A stretch of DNA of 64,000 nucleotides, taken from the NCBI GenBank assembly GCA_025765615.1, contig JAIVFJ010000041.1, forward strand, positions 62,001 to 126,000. The letters run 5' to 3'. The notes beneath the pieces were generated by a model. That model had not been told where the DNA came from. It saw only the letters and a program-made list of their open reading frames with translations, and did no database searches. This stretch comes from Zopfochytrium polystomum. Its lineage: Eukaryota; Chytridiomycota; Chytridiomycetes; Chytridiales; Chytridiaceae. The first letter of the stretch is position 1; each line of letters opens with the position of its first letter. This document shows positions 1-9,590 of the stretch, one piece after another. The position numbers were made by a program, and so were the translations under genes.

Positions 1-1629
1 CGCCCAAAGCGGGTCTCTAACTTGTTTGGCTTCAACCGGAATGAAAATCCCGCACCCTCCATGCCTCAGCCGGACGCACAACCAAGCTCCGCTCTCCCTC
101 AGCCGCAGATCCAACCAACGCCTGCGGCAGCACAAACATTTACTGAAGGAAATGCATCGGAGGACCCCTCTACGTCGACAACCAGCAAGCCGCCAAGTGC
201 AGTAGCCGTGCAAGCGCATGGCAAGGCCTTACTGGGCACGCCAGACTATCTCGCACCCGAGCTTCTCCTAGGATTGGAGCACGGGCCAGGGGTGGATTGG
301 TGGGCGCTTGGGGTTTGTATGTTCGAGTTTTTGGTAGGAATACCCCCATTCTCTGCAGACAGCCCAGAGCTGATCTTCGCACGGATTTTGGACCACGGTA
401 AGAGAAGGGTTTCTTTTGAGCTCGGGCTTCTTACAACTGATTCGCCGCAGAAATTGAATGGCCTGAGGAGGAAGAAATTTCGAATGTGGCAAAGAATGTT
501 GTTTTGCGCCTGCTGAATCCGAGGGTGCCAGAACGATTGAAGGCAGACTCCATTAAAGGGCACGAATTCTTCTCAGTTGTCGATTGGGATCATATGCTTG
601 ACCATCCAGCTCCGTTCATTCCTGCCCCCGACAACGGCACCGACACAAGCTACTTTGCCCGTGAGTACTCAGTTTTGCCCGCTGTATTCTTGCACACTCA
701 AATGCTTATCTATTAATAGCGAGAAATACCCGGCCTGACATACTGAAGCTGTCGTCAGTTACGCTAAGCGCCCTAAATGTCGGCAGTGGCTCAGGTAGCC
801 CTGTCATCCACTCTGAAACGGTCGCCGAAGACCCGGAAGAAGGCAGCAGGGACGGGAACTCTGACGACTCTTCGATAGGCGGCAAAGCCATCGGTGACGG
901 CGAAGACCCCAGACTGAATCGCCCGAATGAGAGCAGCGACAGTTTGGACGCATCAAACTCTTCAGGAATAGACGGGTCCCGCGAGTCCTTTACGTCAGAC
1001 TCTGGACCGACATCTCGCCATATGAAACGCCGCTCAGCTCCCCCAAAAGCCCCACCGGCGGCGCTTCCGGGGAGACTGTCGAGCGATTCTAGCCTCAACG
1101 ACAGACTCTTTGGCGAGTTTACGTTCCTGAATGTTGACGTTCTCGGCGACGCCAGCCGCGGCCGAACTCCTGCTCAGCTGAACGTGCCTGTTACCGTCGC
1201 GAGCACCGACGACGACGGCGGGGAAGGGAAGGCGAGGGACCACGGATCAGTCGTTGGAGGGTCGTACAGCCGCAGCTCGTCCACTCCGCCGAACTCGAGC
1301 AGTGGCGCAGGCACGCCGACCACATCCGGTCCGGGTACGGGGACCATTGGCGGAAGGTCGGGGTGGCGATTGACGCACCAGGGATCAAATCTATCGACAG
1401 GATCTGGCGCCGGGTCGAGCGAGCAGCTGGAATCGGTTAGTTTTTCTTCTTTTTCTTCTGTTATGATTGTTATTATTATTTGTTCGTCTAACAGCGGAAT
1501 CCAGGAAGAAGCACGGCGACGTCGGCATCGCTCGCTCGGTCTCTTTTTCTAATAATCTGGTGGTATCCCCACATCGGACTTTTTTTCTCTATGGTGTCAA
1601 TGCCATCATTGCAGATCTTATTTTTATAG
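1..1629 (+). CDS. Rim15/Greatwall-like AGC protein kinase, C-terminal part (5' truncated)
   Basis: The window opens inside a serine/threonine kinase. Residues from base 1 are a low-complexity insert, followed by the activation/P+1 segment GTPDYLAPE (from about 237) and [19 protein letters not shown], which are kinase subdomains VIII-IX. A long insert between the DFG region and APE is typical of Rim15/Greatwall/MAST kinases. Introns are 398-450, 661-719 and 1436-1494. The joined exons read [15 protein letters not shown], then an ARNTRPD-like AGC tail (here APRNTRPD) and a Ser/Gly-rich end. Known Rim15-type kinases act in nutrient signalling, quiescence entry and, through endosulfines, PP2A control; that role is inferred. 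The N-lobe and DFG lie off the window. The last exon is uncertain: the preferred splice ends at 1629, while unspliced reading ends at 1552. Confidence 0.72.
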
Positions 1630-2272
1630 AATCTTTTCCTTCTTTTTGCGGTTTACCCTTTTCCCCACTTCCTTTCGGTTTTCCCTTTGCGCTATTAAGT
1701 AGAACCGAACGCTTTTCTTTTTTTTTTTTTTTTTTTAAGCCCCCATCAAGTTTATTGATCTGTTGGACAATCCGATCTGTTGTGCCTCTGCTAAAAAAAA
1801 GCCGGTGAGGGGGGTGCCGAGTGCCACGGGCGCTCTCCTTTTTTCCCTCTTCATGGTTTTAGTGTACTCAGCATTTGTTTAAAAAAAATCTACAGCTTTT
1901 GCTCTGTTTCTCGTCGGGGATAATCAAAAACAAAAGAGAGGGGGAAAAGAAGCATCAACCGGGCGACGGAGAAGCCTCCGGAGGTAGAGTCCGGGAAAGA
2001 ACGGTGGACACCGAGTGAGTTAAATCATTAGATTTTTTTTCCACAACGAATTTTTAAGTTAGAAGAAAAACATTAGGTTAAGAGGACAGCGCGGTGTGGG
2101 AAGGGCGGGGCGGGCGGGGGCGGCCGTGAAAGAAGCAATGAGACACTCGGACAAGGGCACGTATTACAGGCACTAGGAATAAAGATAGGGAAGCTGGGAA
2201 ACACTGAAACGAACGTAAACATGAAAGAGAATAAGGGTTTTAAAAAAATTTAAAAAAAAAGAACAAGTCATC
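1630..2272. other. Intergenic, T/A-rich, convergent 3' flanks
   Basis: No supported gene. It lies between the 3' ends of the kinase gene (+) and the F-box-like gene (-). A T run at about 1718-1737 and several A/T runs near 1880 and 2240 are probably 3' UTR or transcription-end material. Confidence 0.5.
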
Positions 2273-4738
2273 GCCATCCATCATCAGAACCCATCAAGTC
2301 TTGAAAATAAGATAAATAAGAGGACACCCGCTCCGCGACCGCGCGCCGCGTCGCGTCGTCCATCTGCGTCTCCGAGTCGGCGTCGCGCACCACGCACTCG
2401 CACGAATCGATCGCTGCGGCGGCGAAGCAGACGGATCAACGCGACGCAACTGGACTCGTCCAGCCGCGTCGGCAGCGGCGGCGGCGGCGGCGGCGGCGGC
2501 AGGGGTGGCAAGAACACCGGACCGCCGCCCACGCAGATGCCATCGTCGACGCCGCCGCCGCTGTCGCCGTCGCCGACCCGCATCGCGCGAGCCAGCAGCT
2601 CGGCAACGTCCGCCATGGCCTCCGCGTCGACGAACGCCTCCGTGTCCGCGGGCACCTGAGCAGATCGGTGGAACCGCAAGCCGCGCGAGCAGCAGTCCGC
2701 GCCCGCCGCCGCCGGCGTCCCCGGCCCCGCCCCGCCAGAAGCGCCGGTGCGGGCATCGCGCACCCTCTGCACCAGCCGCGACGAAGCGGTCGCCGGCGGC
2801 GGCGGTGCGCAGGCGCTGCCGACGTGCAGCCGCACGAGCCACACCGCGAGCTCGGTGTCGACGGCGGCCTCGCCGAACGGGTCGGTCGTGGCGTCCTCCA
2901 TGTTCAGGCGGTCCGAGAACCGCACGAAAAACGACGCGTGCCAGGACGCGCGGCTGGCGTGGGAAATGGCCTGCGGGTCGGGCGACGCCGCCGCGGTCGC
3001 CGTCCACGGCCGCGACAGGGAGCGGCGGTCGCGCAGCGAGAAGCCCGCGGCGAGGGCGAGGTTGTCGACCGCAAAGTCGCGGACGCGGAAGTCCCCGCGG
3101 TGTTGGTGCTGCTGGTGGTCGTTGTCGTGGGGGTCGCCGCCGGGTGCCGGGACGGCGAGGTGGACGTACTGCACCTCTGTGGTACGGACGAGCTCGCCCG
3201 GTGGGGCGTCAGGGCGGAGGCGGGCGTAGAAGGCGGCGGCAAACGCCGCAGAGAGGAGGCTCGGGTCGTGGATGGCGACGGCGGCGCGCGCGGACGGGTC
3301 CGGCGCGGCGTGCGTGCTGCCGGCCATGGACGTCGGGCGCGCTTTGCGGAGCGGAGGCGGGATAGAGACCAGGCAGATGTCCGTGGGGTTGCTGGGCGCG
3401 CCGCCGCTCTCCAGGGGCGCGGCGAAGAAGAGGCGCCGGTTGTGGATGCAGACTGCACCGTCTCCGTCGACGCGCGTGCTCCAAAACACGGAAAGTACTC
3501 TGGACGCCGACGCTAGCCTGCCCCACTCGTCCACGGGCACGCTGAGGCTGGTCATGTGCCTGTAGGTGTTCAGGTCCATACGCAACGCTCGTAACCGCAA
3601 AAGCTCCCCCAAGGACTTTTTCGTTCCAAAAGCGAACAAAGGTATCGTCGGGAAGCCCAGCAAACGTTGCGAGCATCTGCTTGGCCGCTTCGGAGCTGAC
3701 CGCCGCAGAAAAGAGAAAGTCCGGAGTTGTTTCCCAGCTGAGGCCGCGCGACACTGGAAAGCAGTGGAACAGCGCCATGACTTCTTCGTAGAGATCGACA
3801 GCTGTCCAGCCTGCGATTCCGGATGGCGTGCGTTTGGGAAAGAATTGGTCAAACACCCGCACTGCCAATCCTGGGTCGACAAGCCACCGGAGAGATCCTC
3901 CAATGTCCGTTAAAACAATGTGCCAGTAGCAAACTCGTCTTCCAGCGTGGGTCTGGGGCGGACTTCCAAGTATCATTTTGATTGCCTCCACGGTCTCCGC
4001 CTGGTTCGGGGCATCTGCAATACCGTCCGCATCCATCGGGATGATGATGCAGACGGACGACGAATCGGCCAACCACTCTCCGATGGTGAAGACTGCGTTG
4101 CCAGGGAGTTTCGTCGAGTGCAAACGTACGACTCGGCCTTCGTCGCGCTGCTCAGAGTTCCCCTTGTTAAAGTCGCGAAAGACAAGGGCCTCAGCATGAC
4201 GGATCAGAAAATTCGCATTCGCTCGCTTGAAAGCGGCGAGGCGGAGCTGGTGGGTGGAGAATGTTCTCCTTCGGATAAAGTGAAACAACGCGCACCAGCC
4301 GTCCAGCTCGGAAGTGCTGGGAAACAACGTGGGTGCTGAGAAGGGAGAGGATGAGATCGAGACCGGAATTAAGGCGTTGAAGGCTAAAGATGGGGCTGAA
4401 GAAGAAGCCGGCGCTGAGGAAGGAGGGAGGGATCCGTGGGCTTCCATGGCACTGAGCAGCGAGTAAATGAAGCGATACGTAGGCGCGGAGGATAGCGTGC
4501 TGGCGTAGAACGCCCTTGAGCAGCGAGCGACTTCGAGGACATCGACAGGGGTGAGGAACAGCGGCAAGAGCGGCACAACGGCAAGAAATAGCCGAGGCAG
4601 TGGGTCAGGCAGGTCCTGGAAGCGGGATGCAGCGGCAGAGATTGCGCTTTGGCCGGGAAACCGCATCATCGTCATCATCATCGTCGCTGCTGTTGTTGAC
4701 GGCGGTGGCCGTGATGGCGAGTGTTGAGTCGTTTGCAT
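2273..4738 (-). CDS. Uncharacterised protein with F-box-like N-terminus, two frame breaks
   Basis: I do not recognise the family. Reading from Met 4738, a short low-complexity start is followed by LPRLFLAVVPLLPLF..VDVLEVARCSRAF (about residues 45-80). This resembles an F-box (Leu/Pro start, then a cell-cycle helix ending in CxxF). Compositionally normal sequence follows down to about 3620, where the frame must move by one base at the T5 run 3617-3621 (an extra T) to continue as SLGELLRLRALRMDLNTYR. The second frame is well behaved (DNLALAAGFSLRDRRSLS, then FVRFSDRLNMEDATTDPFG). Near 2420-2470 the best frame changes again, through a short intron ending at CAG or an indel, to end at 2273 with ERVSSYLSYFQDLM. 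The GC-rich 3' half makes both strands look open; only this reading has ordinary residue use. A ubiquitin-ligase adaptor role is only a guess. Confidence 0.5.
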
Positions 4739-4841
4739 GCCGAAAGCGAGAGAAGGGTCGGGGAAAGTTGGGAAGGCGGATGGGTGGTGGAGGGAGGGAG
4801 GGATGAAGGAGGGGAGTAGTTGCGCGTTCGTAGTCGCCGCT

Positions 4842-4872
<31 letters not shown>

Positions 4873-5002
4873 GTGGCAGTTCAGCGCCGTCCTGCTGCTG
4901 CTGCTGCTGCGTCGTGGTTGTGGTTGTGGTTGTGGTTGTCGTCGTCGTCGACTTTGTGTTGTGCAGAGTGCTGGGTGCGAAGGGTCATAATAACTCTTTC
5001 TC

Positions 5003-5006
<4 letters not shown>

Positions 5007-5058
<52 letters not shown>

Positions 5059-5176
5059 GTCTCTCTCTCTCTCTCTCTCCCTCTCTCTCGCTCCTCCTCT
5101 CTTTCTCTCTGTGCTCGAGCTCTCTTCGGGGTCTCTCTCTGTCTCTGTCTCTGTCTCTGTCTCTGTCTCTGCCTGT
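5007..5176. repeat. (CT)n and (CTCTGT)n microsatellites
   Basis: Nearly pure CT dinucleotides run from 5007 to 5048, with interrupted CT to about 5100 and a CTCTGT hexamer series at about 5137-5176. The plus strand is pyrimidine-rich here. Confidence 0.95.
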
Positions 5177-5540
5177 CTGTCGCTCTCCGTTACCTTGTCT
5201 GTCGCTGCAATCTGATCGGGATTGCATCCTGTTTGGCACAACGAGACAAGAGGGAGACGGACAGAGAGAGAGAGACACGGCAGAAGGCAGCTGCCAGCAG
5301 CAGACAGATTCGAAGGAGAGCAAAGAGCGGGCGACAGAGAGAGAGGGAGACAGCATGCATATTTCATTGGCGGAGCCTCCTTTGGTCCCCACCCAAGCGC
5401 GCATAGGGTGCGAACCGTTTCATCTTATTGGTCCGTCCAGGGCCCCCCTTTCGGCATCAGAGCAAAAGGGCGAAAGGAGCTGTCAAGAACAGAGAGACAG
5501 AGAAGGAAAGAGCGGGAGACAGCAATGGATGGAAGAGAGA

Positions 5541-5542
<2 letters not shown>

Positions 5543-5594
<52 letters not shown>
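5543..5594. repeat. (AG)n microsatellite
   Basis: About 26 AG units. GA-rich interrupted sequence continues to about 5690. Its reverse complement matches the CT tract about 0.5 kb to the left, so the two tracts form an inverted pair. Confidence 0.95.
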
Positions 5595-5600
<6 letters not shown>

Positions 5601-6192
5601 AGGAAGAGAGAGAGGGGAGAGATTGAAGAGGAGAGAGCAGAGAGAGATGGAGAGAGGGAGAGCGAGAGAAGGAGAGACAAGAGAGAGAAAAGAGCCTGCC
5701 TTGGCTTTGACCCAATGCGACTCAACGATGTTGTGATTGAGCGATATTCACTCAGAACCGACACAGGGACAGAGAGAGGGAGAGAGAGAGTTGATGAAGA
5801 GGGAGCGACAGACAGGAAAAAATTTGCGTCCGAACGCGCACGGGACGGCGGACACGGCGGAGCTGGTGCAATTGACGGAACAAGCGCAAACAAAAATAAA
5901 AATAAAGAAAATAAAGAAAAAAAAGGAACACATACGTGTAGTAAAAAGAAAAGGGCGATTAGAAATGCCCCCCCCCCCTCTTCGCGCGGCATTTCCTCCT
6001 GCGTTTTCTGTGAACTCGTCGAACAAAGAAGGGTTTGGCGAGGAACCAACGAACCAACAAAAAACAAAAAAAAAAAAAAATCAGAAAAAGAAAAAGGAAA
6101 GCGCTCCCTCCGCCTGACTCGCGCTCCCGCCTGCTGCGGGTGGCTGCGGGTCAACAACAACACATTCTCGAGCGGCGGCGAACCAATCAGCA

Positions 6193-6217
6193 CTTGCTTG
6201 CTTGCTTGCTTGCTTGC
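6193..6217. repeat. (CTTG)n microsatellite
   Basis: Six tandem CTTG-type units followed by GCTGCTGCC-like triplets. Confidence 0.9.
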
Positions 6218-6279
6218 TGCTGCTGCCGCTGCTGCTGCGTCTTTACCAACAACGCACTACACACAGACATACATGCCCC

Positions 6280-6280
<1 letters not shown>

Positions 6281-6319
<39 letters not shown>
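6281..6319. repeat. (CA)n microsatellite
   Basis: About 19 uninterrupted AC units just downstream of the METTL9-like gene. Confidence 0.95.
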
Positions 6320-6323
<4 letters not shown>

Positions 6324-6385
6324 GCTCAGTCGGACACTTTAGTCCACGGGTCAATGCTGTGATTCTGATTGCCATAATAAAAAGA

Positions 6386-7707
6386 TCATCGCCGTGCCCC
6401 CCGCCCCTTCGCAGTCGCAGCAGCACCAGGAGGAGCAGCAACCCTCCGGCACACAAGCACCGCATCGCTCAGCACCGCATAGTCCTCCAGCCAGTTGAGC
6501 GACATGCTCAGGTACGGGATCCGCGACCACACCACCACCTCCAGCCCTTGCTCCGCAAGCGTGTCCGCCAGCAGGCCGCATCGACGACTCGAACTTGCTC
6601 ACGCGCTCTAGCTTGGGCAGCCGCTCCTCAGGGTCGATCCACCCTTTCTTGGACTCGACCGACGCTCGGAACGGTAGCACCACCGCCATCAGGATCAGCC
6701 CGCCGTTGTCGTCGCCGTCGCCGTCGCCGTGGCCGTCGTCGCGGACCAGTTCGCGCAGCCGCGAGAGGATCTGAAGGGGCCGGTTGCACCGGTCCAGCAC
6801 GTTGAGCAGCGACACCGTGTCGTAGCCGCGGAACCCGGCCGCCGTGCTCGACGGGCTGCTGCCGCCGCCGCCGCCGCCGCCGCCCGCGCCGTTCTTTTTG
6901 CTGCCGGCCGTTGCCGCTGCTGTCGTCGACGATTGGCTCGTCTCCCCCGAAAGCTTCGCCTTGGACGCCTTCTTGCGCCCAGGACCGCCCTTGCGCCGGC
7001 GCGCACCGCCCCCGGTCCCATTGTGTGCCTCCTCCCCCTCATCCTCCGCCGTCGCCGCAGCCGGCACCACCACGTCCTCGCCCCCCTTCCCTCCCGGCGC
7101 CGCCGGAATCACCTCGGGCGTCGGGTCCGTCGTCAACACGGCGCGGAACCCCTTGCTCTGCAGCGACGACACCAGCTTGGGCGTGACCTCGGTGGCCGTG
7201 ACCGACTCGAACAGCGGCGCCAGCTGCGCAGTGACCCGTCCTTCGCCGGCGCCCACGTCCAGCAGGTGTCCAAATTTCCCCGCCGACGTCGTCATCGTCG
7301 TCGTCGCTGCCGCACCGTCACCACCGCCGCCATCGCCATGCACGTCCTCGACCCGCAGCGTCCCAGCCTCGGCCTTCCTTCGCCACACCAGCCTCTGCCG
7401 CGCGGCAGGCCAGCAGCGTGCGCGCCTGGGCCGTCGACAGCACGTGCATGCTGTTGATCCCCGCGTACGCGATCGCGTCCGAGAACGTCAGGAAGAGCAT
7501 CAGGATCCGCGCCCAGATGATCTGGAAGATGGACCGCGACTCGGCGTGCCGCAGGAACTGCGTCGTCGACTCGTCTTCTGAAAGCTGCACGAACGTGAAG
7601 GCGAGGCTCTTGGGCAGCGCGTCGAGATCCACTTCGTAGTAGTCGGACAGCGGCGCTTGGTTGTTGGCGTTCTCGAACGCCTCGACGATATACTTGAAGC
7701 GGCTCAT
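6386..7707 (-). CDS. METTL9: METTL9/DREV-like protein-histidine methyltransferase
   Basis: SAM-dependent methyltransferase of the METTL9 (DREV) family, known in animals to methylate a ring nitrogen of histidine in xHxH motifs. From Met 7707 the family landmarks appear in order: LPKSLAFTFVQ, SMHVLSTAQARTLL (animal proteins have MFVFS..QFQRLL), the SAM motif LLDVGAGEGRVT, ATEVTPKLV, YDTVSLLNVLDRC, VVLPFRASVE, SRIPYLS and the final YAVLSDAVLVC. Between the SAM motif and the LDRC motif lies a fungal insert of about 110 residues rich in Gly, Ala, Lys and Ser. Two one-base breaks must be bridged: 7398-7406 (after LLACRA) and about 6570-6580 (after KFESSM). The downstream frame then ends at 6386. 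Both breaks fall inside conserved sequence, so indel error is likelier than decay. An alternative 49-nt intron would remove the first break but also conserved residues. Confidence 0.85.
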
Positions 7708-8189
7708 GGATCTGTGGATCGATGGGTGGATGAATGGACGGATGACTGGCTTGCGATTTGTGCGGCCAACTGGTGTGGCGCCCTGAGCCTCCAAAATTTC
7801 GGTTCAAAAAAATTGAATTCCCATTCGCATACTCTCTGTAGTGACTTGTCACGAAGAATCAGGGTTTGGATAGGGGCAGTACAAAAAAAAGAAAAAAAAG
7901 GAAAAAAAAAAAAAAAAGGAAAAGATTCTTGTCATCCCTGTTATGGTGGGGTTCGACAGACCCACAACACTGAATATTTGGACCTTGACTTGCGCTCATC
8001 CTTGGGCTGCCTCAACCCCTCTGACCGCAACAACCCCCTGCCGACCACAACCAACCACACACAAACCGAATACAAACAGCGACACGCGCAAGAGCATAAA
8101 CGAATATGGACCAGAGCACAACAACAACACTCCCATCCCCCCATCCGTCTCTTGCATTTCCCTCATCCGCAACCCCCATCCCTGATCGT
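7708..8189. other. Intergenic between METTL9-like and uL13 genes
   Basis: No supported ORF. It contains an A-rich tract at about 7885-7922. It must hold the METTL9-like promoter and the 3' UTR of the ribosomal protein gene. Confidence 0.5.
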
Positions 8190-8869
8190 TTAGTGGCCCA
8201 GGGTGTTGAGCTTGGCAACAACTGGCTCCAGCTCCTTCACGACGATGGCAGCAGCCTCCGCCTTGCGCTTCTCGAGGGCCTTCTTCCGCTGGACGTAGAC
8301 CTTGCCCTTGGCCTTCCGCTTCTCCTCGAGCCGCTCGACGATGCCCTGGTACTTCCAGCCCATCTCGCTCGAGATGCGCTTGACGGTGCAGTACTTGCGA
8401 CCGGGCTTGAGGCGGAGGACGCGGAGGGCCGCGGGAACGACCATGCGCTTCTTGCGGTCGAAGGGGGGAGGCACTCCCTCGAAGAGCTTGAGGCGCGCCA
8501 GGGCGGCGGTACCGCGCGCTGTCTTGTGCGGAATCATACCGCGGATTGCGCGGTAGAAGATGCGGGACGGGGCGCGGAAGTGGAAGGGGCCGCGAGCGGG
8601 GTTGATGACGCAGCGCTTACGGAGGTAGGCGAGGTACTTGACTGGATGAGCAGTGGGACCAATCGAGTTTGGGAGTGTTGGATATTAGACATCAGGGCAA
8701 AAACGCATTAATTCGACGAGGTGGACTCACGCTTGTTGCGGTAGAACGAGCCCGAAACGTTCAGCTCCTCGCAGCGGACGACGGTGACTTTCTGGCCGTT
8801 GAGGAGCTGCTTCGCGACGATCGAAGCCAGGCGACCAAGGAGGTGGCCCTTGCCATCGACGACGATTTC
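8190..8869 (-). CDS. RPL16: Large-subunit ribosomal protein uL13 (RPL13A/Rpl16), first exon unresolved
   Basis: Cytosolic 60S ribosomal protein. Exon 2 (8731-8869) gives [16 protein letters not shown] and [16 protein letters not shown]. Intron 8642-8730 (GTGAGT..CAG) splits a Leu codon, and exon 3 (8190-8641) gives [35 protein letters not shown] and [19 protein letters not shown], ending with KLNTLGH. These are hallmark uL13 strings, and the length is normal. The start codon and at most a few codons lie upstream of the acceptor at 8870-8871. I could not fix that exon, although ATGs near 8953 and 9070 on the minus strand are candidates. A first exon of only a few codons is common in fungal ribosomal protein genes. 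Expression should be high and constitutive. Confidence 0.92.
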
Positions 8870-9590
8870 CTAGAATTCGGTTGGAACGCGGGGAACGATG
8901 AGCGTCGATTTAATGAGAGCAAAGGAGGGATGGGGTTTCAGCCTCCGAATAGGCATCTTCGTCTATGTATCTGGGAACACAAACAACTGAGGAGGCTGTG
9001 GAAGACTGCTTCGTGCCGCCGTTGGCGCTGATGGTCCCTTGATCTCTGATGGAAGCAATCCGAGTCATCTTTCCCCCAGGGTAAGAACCCAGCAACGACG
9101 ATGCCTTTGCCGATCTGCGACAACATCCGAGCTGCGCGATGTACTTCCAGCGAATCTGATCCAGCAACCGCAGTGGCTCATCGCACGGGGGAGGGGTATG
9201 CGTGGGGTGGGCGCAAAGGAGGAGCGTATTACCCTCTCGAAGGTCATGTCTGTGTTCCTGGTTTTTTCGGTTTTTTTTTCTTCTTTTTTGAGTGAAGAAG
9301 AAAACCAGGCTTGCATTTTCAGCCACACCCCCCCCCTTGAACCAAACTAGTTAGTTTAGAGTTTAAACCACAGCTTGTTGAAGGAGTGCGTTGCACAAAC
9401 AGAGAAAAGAACCAGTTTGACTCTAGCAAAGCAAACAATACGAGAAAATATCACCAATAGAGTAGATGGTCTCCACCGAAAAGAAAACAACGGAACAACA
9501 CCATAGCCATACGAATCAAATGAAAGAAGAAAGTAGGGTGGCGCGACGAAAGGAGAAAATCGGCAACTGGAGGCCCAATTGACGACGCTC
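8870..9590. other. 5' region of uL13 gene and 3' flank of SH3 gene
   Basis: It holds the unresolved first exon and promoter of the uL13 gene and the 3' UTR of the neighbouring SH3 gene. No independent gene is supported. Confidence 0.4.

Larger units (their letters stand above)
4739..6385. other. Microsatellite-rich spacer upstream of the F-box-like gene
   Basis: The spacer lies between the 5' end of the F-box-like gene and the 3' end of the METTL9-like gene, both on the minus strand. It holds (CT)n, (CTCTGT)n, (AG)n, (TTGC)n and (CA)n tracts plus A-rich and C-rich runs. Long apparent ORFs on both strands are products of the dinucleotide tracts (Ser-Leu and Arg-Glu repeats). I see no supported gene. 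Confidence 0.6.

Noticed and set aside
2505..3516. Plus-strand Arg/Pro-rich ORFs
   Set aside because: Shadows of the GC-rich minus-strand gene. Residue use (Arg and Pro excess) is typical of an antisense frame.
4737..6362. Long ORFs on both strands (over 500 and 200 codons)
   Set aside because: They translate CT and AG repeats into Ser-Leu and Arg-Glu strings, are open in several frames at once, and have no domain.
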